64,000 nt of DNA from Dastarcus helophoroides (taxonomy: Eukaryota; Arthropoda; Insecta; Coleoptera; Bothrideridae): positions 31,184,177 through 31,248,176 of the forward strand of contig CM053331.1 in assembly GCA_028583605.1 (NCBI GenBank), in the 5' to 3' direction. Every line of letters starts with the position of its first letter. Position 1 is the stretch's first letter. Position numbers and translations under genes: made by a program. The notes below the pieces were generated by a model, which did no database searches, was not told where the DNA came from, and saw only the letters and a program-made list of their open reading frames with translations. Shown here in pieces: positions 47,611 to 59,172 of the stretch.

Positions 47611-50045
47611 AAGTCTTATACATAAGGGATCGTTTGGAGACAAATAATTCAATATGCTTCCTAAATAGCAAAATTCGCTGACGTACTGGATATCTTTACC
47701 GTTTATATTTATGTTTTCTTATAATTCCATACTTATATACATTGCTTTTGTTTTACTCATGTTTATGTAGAGACCTATTTTCTCTAATTATTTTCTGAGC
47801 TTCTTGGTTATATTCTTCATGTCTTTATTTTTATTAATTATTATTAGGCAAATGTCATCTTTATATTTCATGTGTGCTAATTTTTGATTTCTTATGTAGT
47901 CGTACACAATTCTGTTTTTAGTGTATATTGTTTCTGTCATTATATGGTCCAGGCACACGTCACGTTTAACAACAGTGGTGAGAATATGCAGCCTTGTTTT
48001 AGTTCCTTTTTTACACTTGTTTTTCCAGTCAAATGTACTTTATGCAATACTTAACAGGAAGTGTTCTAATATTTTCCAGAGCTTGTCATGATGGACATTG
48101 TCAAAGGCTCTAATGTAGTCTATAAACAGCGGTGGCAGTTTAGCGTTCTTTTCTAGAGTTTCTTTGGTTGAAAATTTTACTGCGGATAGTTGATCTATAC
48201 ATGACTTTCCCCTTCTAAACCCTGCTTGTTGTTGTCTTAAGTTTCTGTCATCTGTTTAATTCTTTAGCTTATTATAGATGCTAACATCTTCCTCGCAATG
48301 CATAACAATGTTACACCTCTATAGTTCTTACAATGTTTCATGTTTCCTTTCCTAGGTAGTTTTACTACTAGTTCGTTGTTCCATTCTTTTGGTATAATTT
48401 CTTGGGTTTAAATCTGTTCAATTAATAAAGTTAGGATTTGAGTTGTGCTTTTTATATCTATCTTGCACATTTCGGATGGTATGTCATCTATTCCTGGGCT
48501 CTTTCCATTTCTCATACTCTTTATGGCTTTCTCTATTTCTTCTATGGTTAGTTTATCAATGTTGATTTCCAATCTCCGTGGGTTCAGCTTTTTCTCTCTA
48601 GTGTTTCAGCATATTCTGTATCCCCTTCCAACAATTTTGTATAGTATTCTTCTCATCTTGCTATTTGTTGATCCGTTGAAATTATTAATTCTCAAACCTT
48701 ACTTAAAATTGGTCCTTCCTATCAATAATTTTTTCTTGCTATTACTTTAATGTTTCTATAGAGTTCACTCATATTATCTGTTTCTGTTACTTCTTTTGAT
48801 TTTTCTGCCATCTTGTTTCTCCATGATCTTTTGTCATGCCTAGCTTTCTTTTTATCTACTTTTTTCACTCTTTCGTTCTCCACAGCTAGATGTTTAACTT
48901 CCTCCATTGTCTTCTTACTGTTTATTTTGCGTTCATTTCTTTTTTTTATCGAATTAATTCCCAAGTTTCCTTTGTCGTGCATTCTTTTCTCTCATCTTCT
49001 GTTTTCCCAACGTTCCATTTGCAGTTTCATCTATCGATATGTTATATTTTCCCATAATTCCTTAATTTTTTCAGTCACCTGTAGCTCTATTTTTGGTTGT
49101 ATATTGTTTGTCCATTTTTTTTCTGCATTATCCTGTTCTTTCAGTTTCTGCAAGCAGTATTTTCTTCTGTGCTTAGCATCTGACTTTATTTTATTTGTTC
49201 TTAGCTTCAATTTAATTTCTATTAAGAGCAGATAATGGTCGCTTTCCACATCTGCCGAGCGCTTGTTCCTAACTTTAATGGGGCAGCTTCTCTTCTTTTT
49301 TATTTATTATCATATGGTCTATTTAATTTTTCGGTCTATTGTCTGGTAAGATCCAAGTTAACTTGTGAACTTTTTTATGGGTAAATAGTGTGCCTCCAAC
49401 TACGAGGTTGTTTTCAAGTCATAATTCTAGCAACATTTTCCCCTTTTGTGTTTCTTGTTTCTGTGCCACATCTAGCCGTTGCTTCTTTAAATCCTCTGTT
49501 GTCTCTTCCTACTTTCGCGTTCAGATCACCCATGAGAATCACAATGTCGCCTTTATCAATTTTTTGCAAGACGTCCAATAATTCTTGGTAAAAATCTTCT
49601 TTTGTTTTCATTTCCGCTACTTTAGTTTGTCCATACCATTGAAATATACTTATATTTCGGGTTGAGGCTCCAAGTTTTACCTTTAGTATTCTGTCAGATA
49701 TAGGGTTGCATCCTGTCAAGCTGTCCTTGACGTATTTACTCAAGATCATTTCCATTCCATACAGATTAGCTTCTTCTTCTTCTTCTTGTCTTTCTGAATA
49801 TAGTAAAATATTTCCTTCTTTGTTAGATTTTCCTCCTTGTCCTTGTCCTTCTTTTTCAGATAAGCCTAATACTTTTAACTATAATATCTGCATTTCTTGG
49901 GTGATTTGTGTCAGTCATGAGCATTGTTCTCACATTTCATTTATCGAATCTTATACATTGTTTTATTTTAATATGGTTTGTGTTATTTAGGAGTTTTGTT
50001 TCCGTTTCTGCAATGTTAATGTTTAAGGTAAATAGGTCATCACCC
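47611..50045 (-). pseudogene. RTE-like LINE remnant (AP endonuclease and reverse transcriptase)
   Basis: On the minus strand it starts near 50045, with an NVRTM segment (~49925) like the first motif of RTE/BovB endonucleases. Next are ILMGDLNAKVGRDNRGF (~49530) and SDHYLLLIEIKLKLR (~49240). The characteristic linker follows, ARHDKRSWRNKMAEK then NMSELYRNIK (48850-48740). The RT comes next: IDYIRAFDNVHHDKLWKI (~48090), a decayed active-site box reading KYKDDICLI in place of YADD (~47870), and FCYLGS (~47660). It stops at 47611 where the CR1/Jockey-like LINE begins. Multiple frameshifts and stops; the A-to-K change at the active site alone would kill it. Confidence 0.85.
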
Positions 50046-50269
50046 TTCTGCACGCTACACTACAAAGCATAGTCTAATGTAAACTACAAAAAAAAGCAAA
50101 GAGAAAATTTAGATTCGGTTACGTTATCCCGAAAGTGCACTATCCTTCCCTGTTTAAACGATTTTTTTTCAAAAACGGTGCTCTTGGAAATATTTAACAA
50201 GTGAACGTTTTGTGCTAGGAAAACATTGAAATTTTGAAAAATGTTATTTATTTTCCCTTTGGGCACCTA

Positions 50270-50560
50270 TTTTTAAAAAGGTTCTTGAAAATATTTTTGG
50301 AAGCCACTGATTTTTTGTATTGACGTAAAATTGCAGCTTATGATGTAGAATCTCATTAACATGTCAAATTATGAAAAAAAAAACCTTAACACATCGCAGA
50401 GGTTTTCCTGAAAATCGTTTTTATTTTTCCAGCTTAAGCGTCCTGAGTGTTTATAAGAAATATTTTATATATTTTTCACCATTAACTTTCCTAGTAGAAT
50501 CTATTGCTGAAGTTTGGCACATTCTTTAACGGATACCTGTGAATTATTTTATTTTCACAT
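50270..50560 (-). repeat. Dispersed repeat family C, reverse copy
   Basis: Reverse complement aligns to 43920-44180; conserved words include TTTTGTATTGACGTAAAATTGCAGC, read here on + in the order opposite to copy 1. Outer limits are uncertain: it may begin near 50080 and reach ~50590. Confidence 0.55.
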
Positions 50561-50590
50561 TCTTCGTCAATTAAACTGAGTTTGCATAAC

Positions 50591-52092
50591 ATAACTTAGG
50601 TTAAGAAGAGGGACGAAACGGCTCCAAATTTTATGGCGGAATACATAAGTCAGCGTCCCGTACTGAGGTGTTATTATTTCATTATTGTGCTTAGAATTCA
50701 ACTCTAAATCCAGTTCGCATACTGTATTGAAAATTAGAAGTGCTCAATAAACAAATATAGTAAAAAATCTGCAGTTATAACTTTCATGGCTCAATTTTTG
50801 CTTGTAGACCAAATATATTTTAACATTTTACTGTTTTCGATTTGGAGCAAAGTATTTATTTCAAGAGCCATGATCATAAGAATGCCTCAATATTATTTTT
50901 GTTTAAATTATTTCTTAGTCTATTTGATTACGTTTTAATTTAGAAAATAATCTTTGAAAAGAAACTTGGTTCATGAAAAACAATAATTCAGAAAAGAAAT
51001 TATAGGAATAAACTTAAAATTATAGAAGGGTCTAAGGAAATATATTTGAATTTTAAAGTTCATAGTCAAAATCTCAGGTGGAAGGTTGAATACTTCAAGA
51101 CTAGGGTCAACAATTAAAAAAAGAAAATGAAAATGGCAAAACGCTGTCAAAATTCCTAGTTCAGTAAAAGTCAGAGTCAGAAAAAAGTGAAAATAGAAAG
51201 TAACAGTTTTGAGAAAATATTTCAGGCTCTCAAAGTATCACAAATGTTCCCATTTCGAGGTTAATGGCCAAATTTTGCACCAAAAAGCAAAATTATTTAA
51301 AATCATGATTTTAAATAAATGGCTTGAGTTTTAGAAAAAAAAATCTACACTAAATTGGAAGTTTCAAAAATTCAAAGCCAAATTCTAGAAATGTTTAAGG
51401 TCTTTATTGGTTTTGGGAATAAGAGTAAAAAATAAAGTATGAATTTTGTGGTATCAAAATTCATAGAAATCCATTACCATTACCCATTTTACTAAAAATC
51501 TTTCTTAAATTTCAATAAAAAATTGGCTCCTCGAAATTGGCATCAAAATTTCAAGGAAGGAAAAATTCTGCGTTTTTGAGTTTATATTTGTAATTTAAAA
51601 ATGGATATCGAAATTTGAAGAAAAGGTCAATATTTCGAAAAGAAGAACATATTTAGAAGCAATAGGGTTTATTGTTTAAAGTCGAAATTTAGAACGAAAC
51701 GTAAAAATCGGAGATCTGAAGAAAAAAAATAAAAATTTGAGAGTTGAACGTAAAAGATTTCGAAAAAGACAACATTTTGAGAAAATACTCAAAATATATT
51801 TTTTTGAATGCGTAATCTTTGATTAAACTCATGAAACTAATGTTTAAATTTCGAGAAATAAAAATCAAAATTTCTATAAAGAGTTACAATGTTGAAGTCG
51901 ATTTTGAAGTTTTTGCAATTTCAATGTCAAAATTTAAAAATGTTGCAAAAAAATTAAATTATAAGAAATAATTTAATTTTCAGAAAATTTGACTTTTCAG
52001 ATTACCGTCGAAATGTTAAAAAGTCAATATTTCGTTATTAAGATCGAAATTTGGAAAAAAGTCAACATATCTAGAGAAAGTTTAAAGTTGGA
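50591..52092. repeat. AT-rich spacer grading into A-rich phrase repeat
   Basis: 50591-50950 is unremarkable AT-rich DNA. From ~50950 A-rich phrases (AAAATTTCGAGAAAT, AAAGTCGAAATTT) dominate. No gene seen. Confidence 0.5.
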
Positions 52093-52205
52093 GTTTATCT
52101 CTCTGAAGATGATAGCTTGACTATCGAAACGCGTTAGAGCAACCTTTGTTGTGTTTTTAATCTTTTTTGGTTTCAGGGAGAAAGGTTTGTATTTCAATTT
52201 TATAA
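52093..52205 (+). mobile_element. Penelope-like 3' segment with intact hammerhead core
   Basis: Single plus copy: ATCTCT, CTGAAGA, T, GATAGCTTGACTATC, GAAACGCGTT, AGAGCAACC, then the family tail to GGTTTCAGGGAGAAAGG. No inverted partner or 3' terminal GGACCAG segment is present. Confidence 0.8.
52096..52140 (+). ncRNA. Hammerhead ribozyme motif, Penelope-like family 1
   Basis: Core C3-U-G-A-N-G-A reads CUGAAGA (52103-52109). Helix II is GAUAG/CUAUC around CUUGA. GAA (G12-A13-A14) then enters palindromic ACGCGU (helix III) and the cleavable position U17. Helix I pairs CUCU before the core with AGAG after the cleavage site (4 bp). Every conserved nucleotide is present. Because helix III is a six-base palindrome with almost no loop, the active form is expected to be a dimer, as reported for PLE hammerheads. 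Confidence 0.75.
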
Positions 52206-53160
52206 TTAAATTTTTGGGAAAATTAAGCGAAAACCGAAGGTACGCATAATTTATTGAAGGAAAGTAAAAATTTGGAGAGACTACTTCGGATTTATTTTTA
52301 AAAAAGTTTCGACATCAATAGATGGATGTTAAAATTACGTTATAACACTAAAGGACATCGGGTCTACAAACTACTCTGAACAGTGCCCCGGCGGCCCCCG
52401 CCGGAAAACTGTCGAGCCAGTTCATCACTGGTCAAGGATGCAGCACATTCGAGACAATCAACTTTTTTTTGAAAATTTTTTCGTTTGCATCATTGTCTTT
52501 AATATCAGAGATCTTCTAAACTATTAACTAACTATACGAAACTATAGTTTTTGCTATTCGATCCAGCTTATTATCTTCTATTTTGATAGAAAAAAAGAGA
52601 ATTATAATATTTAGCCAGAACCAAATTGTATGGCACTCTAAACTTCAAAATATTTAAACTTGTATAACTTATTTTTTTAGCATTTTTTTTTATCACTGAG
52701 AGAAGATTTTATTTTCCTTTGGATTGATATAAGTTGGTTTAGACTTATCTATCAATTCTTGTCAAAGCTACCTTCGGGACTAAATTTGTGAAATTATCTT
52801 TGGTGCATGTCAGTATGTACTGTGTAGCGAAACTTTAAAAACAACAAATCCAGTTTAAAAGTCAGCGGATGTGTATATAGTTTCAAATGACAACTGAAAT
52901 TATTTTTTAACATACATTAATTTGGCCAATTATTAGTCCCCAAATCCAAATAAATTATAGGCAAAGAATAATGTTCGCAAATAAAAACGTTGTATTTCGA
53001 TTTATGAAATTTGTTGACTCCAAACAAATGATTTTTCGATTAAACTCTAAAATTACAGCTATTTTTCGACGTATATTTTTAATAAATATTTGCGGCAATA
53101 AATACGTGAAAATCCAAAGGTTCTAATTTTCCGCTTCTACACACAAAGGTCGTATATGCC
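52206..53160. other. AT-rich stretch with one GC spike
   Basis: 52390-52460 holds CCCCGGCGGCCCCCGCCGG, a GC-rich near-palindrome. The neighbouring + frame is open for ~50 codons and the minus frame reads MNWLDSFPAGAAGALF. Neither is recognised. The rest is AT-rich without features. Confidence 0.3.
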
Positions 53161-53575
53161 GTTTGAAATATTAATCTCTTGGAGTTTGATTTGCGGATTG
53201 CTACCCCCAACTATTTTGCTTCGTGTGTGATTTTGTTGGTAATTTCTTCGCATTGTTTCCCAGACGTCGAGTATTTTTTGGGACGGCAGCCGGTAAAGTC
53301 GTAATTTGAAATCCCCCGGGGGCCGCCTTCCCGATTCGAACCAGCTTGCAGCAGCTTATATCGATATGATTGACTGATTTTCCCATAAGACTTGTCAATC
53401 TGTATCTGGCAGATCGAGAGAAATGTTGGGCGGATCTCGTATTTTTCGAGCAAACACAGAACACGTACCTGCAGCTCCTCGACGGATTCAATCGGTTGAT
53501 AATTGAAATGATGTGTTTTCATTCCGTATATCTGATGCGGAATGGAAACAAGATTCGAACATGAGCTATTTGCCT
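53161..53575. other. Complex island around a candidate microexon
   Basis: About 400 bases of balanced, CpG-containing sequence. The minus frame at 53211-53522 is open for 103 codons, but its downstream part is more simply intron following a strong donor. Composition and splice context make this the best candidate for a host-gene segment in the window. Confidence 0.4.
53469..53531 (-). CDS. Candidate 63-bp phase-0 internal exon of an unidentified host gene
   Basis: On the minus strand a pyrimidine-rich tract (CTTGTTTCCATTCCGCATCAG) ends in AG at 53533-53532. The exon is 21 codons, beginning IYGMKTHHFNYQ and ending IESVEELQ. It ends CTGCAG directly before GTACGTG, an excellent donor. Both borders fall between codons, so it could be skipped without a frameshift. 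The closing pattern (P-x-E-S-V-E-E-L-Q) faintly recalls the region before the first EF-hand of Kv-channel-interacting proteins, but I would not assign it. No neighbouring exon is visible in the window. Confidence 0.4.
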
Positions 53576-53712
53576 TTCACTTCAACTGGCATTATGTAAA
53601 ACATATTTACTGAACATTTAGGCATTTGGATTGGAAAAGTAGTTTCGATTTAGGCAGAGATATCAAAGGAAAAAAAATATTAAATCATTTTACCTAGTAC
53701 GCGGAATATATA

Positions 53713-53886
53713 CAAGGTGAAGCATAAATAATGGTCCACATAGCAAGAGTGGATTTTTTTAACTTTAGCACCCTGTGTCTTATTTAATATCAACTTTTGG
53801 TGTAAAATAAATACAGCTAAATAAGATTATTTTTATACAAAAAATCCATTCTAACTCTGTGTACTATTACTTATTATCCACCCTGT
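53713..53886. mobile_element. ~175-bp MITE with imperfect ~48-bp inverted repeats, TA-flanked
   Basis: Left end CAAGGTGAAGCATAAATAAT...GAGTGGATTTTTT and right end AAAAAATCCATTCTAAC...ATTATCCACCCTG are reverse complements with several mismatches. Both ends abut TA, the Tc1/mariner-type target. No coding capacity. Confidence 0.65.
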
Positions 53887-53889
53887 ATT

Positions 53890-55195
53890 TCTGCTCAAAG
53901 TGTTCATAGAAATATGTTTTTCTTTAAAATAATTAAAATGAAAAATTTGAAATGAGAAGGCTCTCAAATTTAAAAATCAATTTCACCATTTTAAGAAATA
54001 AAAAAAATTCAGACTCCGGTGTCGAGCACCCATATTTTAATTGTGTGATACGTCTTAGTCCAAGCTACATAATACCGTTAACATTGGAGTATGTTGGTAA
54101 TGTAAATTATCGTGATGATGACGCGAAACCATTGGTTGCCCTTCTATCAAAAATCGCTCACGAGCCTAAAAAGTTTTCACTTCAAATATTTAAAATACAA
54201 AAAATTTAAAAAGCGATTACCTTTTACGTTACAAATCCAGTTAAATAGGTCTAACCTCTTTGCATAAATAATACGTTATACTTAACAGAAGAAAAAAAGT
54301 AAACAATAAGAATCCTCACACCTTTTTCGCTACGTTCTTTTCTAGCAAAGAATAACAAAATATTTGAAAATGTTTTCATTTGAACACTCGATATCATTTA
54401 AAAATTGATATACAAATATTGTCCCTTGTATATTTTTGAAGGTAATCCAGGACCACAAAAAAACCACTCAAAACACTCACATTTTTAAGGATTAGTCAGC
54501 GATAGATATTATTACTGGCATTTTAATGTACTTCGATAAAATACACGTTACTGCAACGATTGAAATAAATGGCAGGAAACGCGATTTATTATTAAAAACT
54601 TAATCGATATTTTATGGACATGGAAATATAAAACAAGAAACAATTCGGAACAAACGATTTATTAATGGTGAAAACAAATCAAATATTCTTTTTCATAATA
54701 ATAGATTATCAAGTAATGATTTATTGCCTTTGCTTATAAGTTTTCTGCGGAATGGGCTGCAATTGAAGCGCTCTTATAAAACATTAACCGAGTTTTGCAT
54801 ATTTCAATCAAATTAGATGTAATTAAATGACAGGCAATGAAATGAACATATATAAACAAATATTAATAATTTACTTTAATAAACGCTGTGGCTTTATCAA
54901 AGGAAATGTTTTACTACTACTATTATGTCTGTATCAAAAATAAATAATAAAAGATAATAAGTAGAAACTGGATTTTGGACACAATATAATTAGATGAAAA
55001 GGTGAGCATATTGTTAAATTAGGCAAAAACGAGCAGCTAAAAAAGGTGCTAAAAAGGTAAAATATCACAAAAAAGGCATTAACAAAACTTACAATTAAAA
55101 GGAAAAACATTTATTGATCATTTGGAACTTTCAATCGAAATTTTGAGAAAAAAATTAAATTTTTGAGTTATACTCGTGGTATTAAGAAGTATAAT
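53890..55195. other. AT-rich spacer
   Basis: An 85-codon frame at 53952-54209 has mixed composition but no recognisable motif. A decayed Penelope-like tail (CAAATATTGTCCCTTG...GGTAATCCAGGACCAC) is at ~54410-54465. Otherwise nothing recognised. Confidence 0.35.
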
Positions 55196-55800
55196 ACAGT
55201 CAAACATTCTTACAATGAACCTCCATATACCGAATTCCTGTATATAACGAACTTTTTCACGGAACGCAGCATTTTAAGTAAATTTACACATAAATTTACC
55301 TCCATTTAATAAACGCAATCTCTCCGTACAACGAATTTTTGAATCAAGATTTTCCAAGGCTTAGTTAGTTTTATTTAAATGCTTTCGTTCCGAAAAATAT
55401 CTTCATTTTTGAGATACCCATACTTAATGACTTTTAAAGGTTTAATCAACTTTTAATTGCATTCTATTGAGAGAAAGTTCTTAATTTTTGGAATATACCA
55501 TGCTAATGGTTTTGCCTGTTAGCACAAAAATCTTATTTCTTGTGCCTGAAGAGTAAAAAGTTTAAAGGTGCAAAAAATGTCGAAGAAATAGCTTTAATGC
55601 TAAGCGAAAAGTTCAATTAATCAATGATGTTATAATAAGCGTTTAAAAAAAAGACATCGCCAAATCGACAACAACTTTTGAATCCCTGGAAGGATGTGAA
55701 CATATGATTTGTGTATTTTTAATGTTTTCTTCTTGTAACTAAAACCTCTCTATAACGAACTTTTTTGTAGGATTTTCGCTATAGAGAAGTTTGTGTATTT
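55196..55800 (+). mobile_element. pogo/Tigger-like element remnant
   Basis: ACAGTCAAACATTCTTACAATGAAC at 55196 and the partner-like AAAACCTCTCTATAACGAAC at ~55740 resemble Tigger-type ends (CAGT-AAACCTC). In between, ~55577-55680 reads MSKK-stop-L...LSEKFN..INDV and, shifted, KKDIAKSTTTFESL. This resembles the N-terminal HTH of Tigger/jerky transposases. Decay is heavy and the class is tentative. Confidence 0.4.
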
Positions 55801-55888
55801 TCAAATAATTTTTTTTTTTTAATTTCGAGTTCATTTTCGAATTATCACCACAAATCTCTGAAATTTTGTTTTAAACTCGTCAATTAAA

Positions 55889-55990
55889 ATACAATCTTGT
55901 TTCCAAAAACAAAAAAAGAATAAAAAGCATAAGAAACGCTCTAATGCGTTTCGATGATTGCTAAGCCATCATCTTCAAAGAAACACCAAA
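55889..55990 (-). mobile_element. Penelope-like minus fragment, family 1, divergent
   Basis: Reverse complement gives TTTGAAGATGATGGCTTAGC then ATCATCGAAACGCATTAGAGCG. The core lost C3 (TTGAAGA), helix II is rearranged and helix III reads ACGCAT. Confidence 0.6.
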
Positions 55991-58740
55991 TTTATTCCAA
56001 TTTTTTTTCAAATTTTGATTTCTAAATCTGAGATTTCGTTTAAAGTTTAAATTTTCTAACAAAAATCAAAATGTTGAAACATAAAGCCGAAAATTCGAGA
56101 AAAAATTCGGTAATTCATGCTCAAGTTTAATTTTTTAAATTTGTTTTTAAATAACTCTAAATTTTCTTGACATTTCTTCTTTTTTATCAGAAACTTCGAT
56201 TGTGCGTTTTAAATTTTATTTAAAAGGTGTCAAACTTTGCGGGTTAAAATTTTATGGTTATACTTTACATTTTGCGAAAAAATCAAATTAAGAAAAACAA
56301 AATTTATACAAGCAATCTTTCGAGATTTACCACGAACTTTCAAGAAAAACTTGGATTTTGTGATAATATTTTGACAATTTTCGAATTTCAAAATTTAGAG
56401 CTTAACTTCCTTATTTGAATGAAATTTTGAATATTCGACTTTTTACTTACAATTTATAATTTCCTATAAGCCATAAGTTTCAAAAAATATTTTTCAATAA
56501 TTTTTTGGGAACTTCTTTTATAATTTTTCTAGAATGTTGATTGAACTTTAAAAAAATTCTTTTATAAATTTCGAGTTTTACACAAAATTTTTAAATTTGA
56601 AAATTTAGGATTTTGTTTATAACTTTAACCAATCAGTTTATTGCAAAATTTTTAATTTTTTCGTAGAATTTGACCTTCATAATAAAAAATGTTGAACGTT
56701 TTTGCTATTAAGTTTTTTTTGTACTTCGATTATAATTTCGAAAATTAGAATTCGAATTTTTTCTTCAAATTTCGACGTCCTATTGAAAACTTTAAAAAAA
56801 TATACTGAAATTTCTATCTTATTTATCAAATTTCAATTTTAATTAAGAAATGTTTTACTTTAATCACGACATTTCAACTTTAAATTCATATATTTAGAAT
56901 TTTAGAAAACTTGATTTATAAAATATTAACGACTTTTTTTCGATTTTAAAAATGACAAGATCAAAGTAGAAATTTCGAAAAATATTGGCCGAATAATTTT
57001 AGTTATTTTTAAAAAGTTTTTCGTTAGCATTGGCTTAAAATTCTGTCATCTTTAAAATATTTTAACTTTTCTTTAGACTTTTAATTAGAAAAATCCCCTG
57101 ACGATTTTGAGAAAATACTCAAGGTTTCAGGAAATATCAAAGTTTCTTTTCTGAATTTTGTTTCAATACAAAATGTTGAATGTTTTTAGTTTTTGGTAAA
57201 AAATTTGATCTTTTGAAGATTAGAGATTATTATTATAAAATTTCTAATTTAAACTTGCCTTGCAATTTTTACATTTATCTTTTATTTTTCGAAAACTTTA
57301 ACTTCAAACCTTTTTTTTCAAACATTGTGGCTTCTTCTTTCTTCAGTTTTAGACAGTTATTCTAAATGTTAAAATATTTCAAAAAATTCTAATTCAAAAC
57401 ACTGAAAATTTTGAGTTTAAATAGGTAAATTTGATAGGTAAATTTAACAAGAATTAACTTTTTGTTTGAAAGTTCAAAATTTCTAAAAAGTTAATATTTT
57501 CGGAAATGTTTATTAATAAATTCAGTCTCCGGTTTTAGGTATAAACTTAATAATTAAACTTTTTCTACAACGACTTTATTCACTCTAAATGTGGACTTTT
57601 CTGGACATTTCAAATTAAAATTCCAAATTCCAAAAAAAAACCTAAAATTAAGTTTAGAATTTCGACATGGGACATTTTTTTTTTAAATTCCAGGTTTATA
57701 GAAAGAGTCTTAAAAACTGTATTCTGGGAAAGAAAATTAAAAATATAGACATATTTCGTGTTTAAGAACTTAACTTAAAATTTTCAAAAAAGGTCGAAGT
57801 TTTAAGATTAAAGATAAAAGTGAAAAAAACAATAAGTACTTCATAGCAAACATTTTTTTTTAACTCTGAAGAATCAAGTGCCTTTTAACATTGCAAATTT
57901 AAACAGCAACAATAATTCAGAAAATTATAAAATTTTAAATTATCAAAAAGGAAAAAACGTAAAAAAAGTTGTAGCCAGTTAGAAAAAAGGTTGAACGCTA
58001 AGAGAAAACGTGAACTTGAAAACAAACATCTAATATAATATTTAGAAACAATATACAAATTGCAAATTATTAGTAAAAATTACAAATTTAAATAGAAATT
58101 TAAAAAATATAGAAAAAAAGGATATTTCTTTAGCAAACTTCAAACTATGTCTTTAAATAGAGTACCTTCTAGTGGCATTTTTGGCACACAAGTGTAGGTT
58201 ATAGAGGACAGTTCAAAAATAAATTTTAGAAAAGGAATGTGTTTTGAGTAATTTGAATATCTTATCCACAAATTAGTTGTTATTTTGAAATAAACTTAAA
58301 ATAAATAGACAATATCAAACCATTGTCCTGGGTCACAATAGCAGGCAAAATCTAAACTGAACTGGGTGGGTCATAAAATCATTTGGTATTAAATTACTGT
58401 TCTTGGAAATGTATGCCCGATGCATTTTGTTGTTTTTAAGATTGTTTAAATTTCTATTTTATTCCTGTATTTTATTGAGTATAGAAATTTCTGCTCAAAT
58501 TCTTTAGAAGTGCAAGTGTACTAGGGAAAACCCACAGAAAAGGATAATTAGGGACGAAACTTTTTGAAAAGAGGTCCAAATCATGCATAAGAAGGCAAAA
58601 AAGGAGCAATCTTGAAATTTAAGCAATAACATATGAAAAACGTCAACAAAAGGGCAAAGGTAGATTCATGAGATTTTATTCATAACTATTAACCTTTATT
58701 AACGAATAAAAAGAAACAGATATTGAAAATTCCACAATTT
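55991..58740. repeat. Mixed-orientation phrase repeat and AT-rich spacer
   Basis: Phrase repeat to ~57900, then less repetitive AT-rich DNA. No gene or terminus seen. The frame at 57180-57365 is Phe/Leu-rich low complexity. Confidence 0.45.
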
Positions 58741-58938
58741 TTCCGTAAATATTTGCTAACACCGGACCAGGTTTCATATTACTGCATCATAGGTGGTCAT
58801 ACCAGCAATTTGTTTAGCCATTGTTATGCTAACAAGCTCCATGGATCACAGACCCCTACGCATGTTCCGTCTAATCCGAAGTCTTTTCCAAAGCTTTCAT
58901 TAGAAATGTGTGCAGAAGATCAAGCTGCTCGTTCATAA
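58723..58938 (+). CDS. Unrecognised 71-residue frame in a complex patch
   Basis: I do not recognise this frame. From ~58760 it has diverse composition (TPDQVSYYCIIGG, HCYANKLHGSQTPTHVPSN, LSLEMCAEDQAARS), ending at a stop at 58938. The local sequence is G+C-richer than its surroundings. It may be a C-terminal fragment of a decayed transposase or host exon; no splice acceptor is convincing. Confidence 0.25.
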   Translation: MKIPQFFRKYLLTPDQVSYYCIIGGHTSNLFSHCYANKLHGSQTPTHVPSNPKSFPKLSLEMCAEDQAARS

Positions 58939-59111
58939 GTTTATTGGTTAGTAAAGTTTAATAATCATAAATATTAAAGAATTGCACGAAATAAGGGTTG
59001 GAAGTGTCAATCATAGGATTTTACCTAAAATGAGGTCTCTAATATGGACAAATGACCAATTAAATATTCTATAATTAAACAGTTAAAGGTGCTTAACATT
59101 CAAAATATGTA

Positions 59112-59172
59112 CAACCGCAACCATAGACTAGTTTCGACCTTCCTTAGCCTCTGCAGCATGGTACGGTGGTTG
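59112..59172 (-). ncRNA. Hammerhead-like motif, family 2, copy A
   Basis: Minus strand: CAACCACCGTACCATG, CTGCAGA, GGCTAAGGAAGGTC, GAAACTAGTC, TATGGTTGCGGTTG. Helix I is extended (ACCAUG/UAUGGU, then CAACC/GGUUG). Helix III is palindromic ACUAGU, with C17 giving a GUC cleavage site. A6 is replaced (CUGCAGA), so this copy is expected to be inactive. Confidence 0.6.

Noticed and set aside
49388..49990. Plus-strand frames at 48445-49990 rich in Ser/Phe/Leu
   Set aside because: They are antisense to the RTE-like endonuclease and reverse transcriptase, whose motifs are unmistakable on the minus strand.
53320..53350. tRNA-like word GATTCGAACC near 53333
   Set aside because: No acceptor stem, anticodon arm or correct spacing on either strand; it is part of the candidate exon island.
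53469..53531. Assigning the candidate microexon to a Kv-channel-interacting protein
   Set aside because: The resemblance rests on a few residues around the closing Glu-Glu-Leu-Gln. Without neighbouring EF-hand exons it is not enough for a name.
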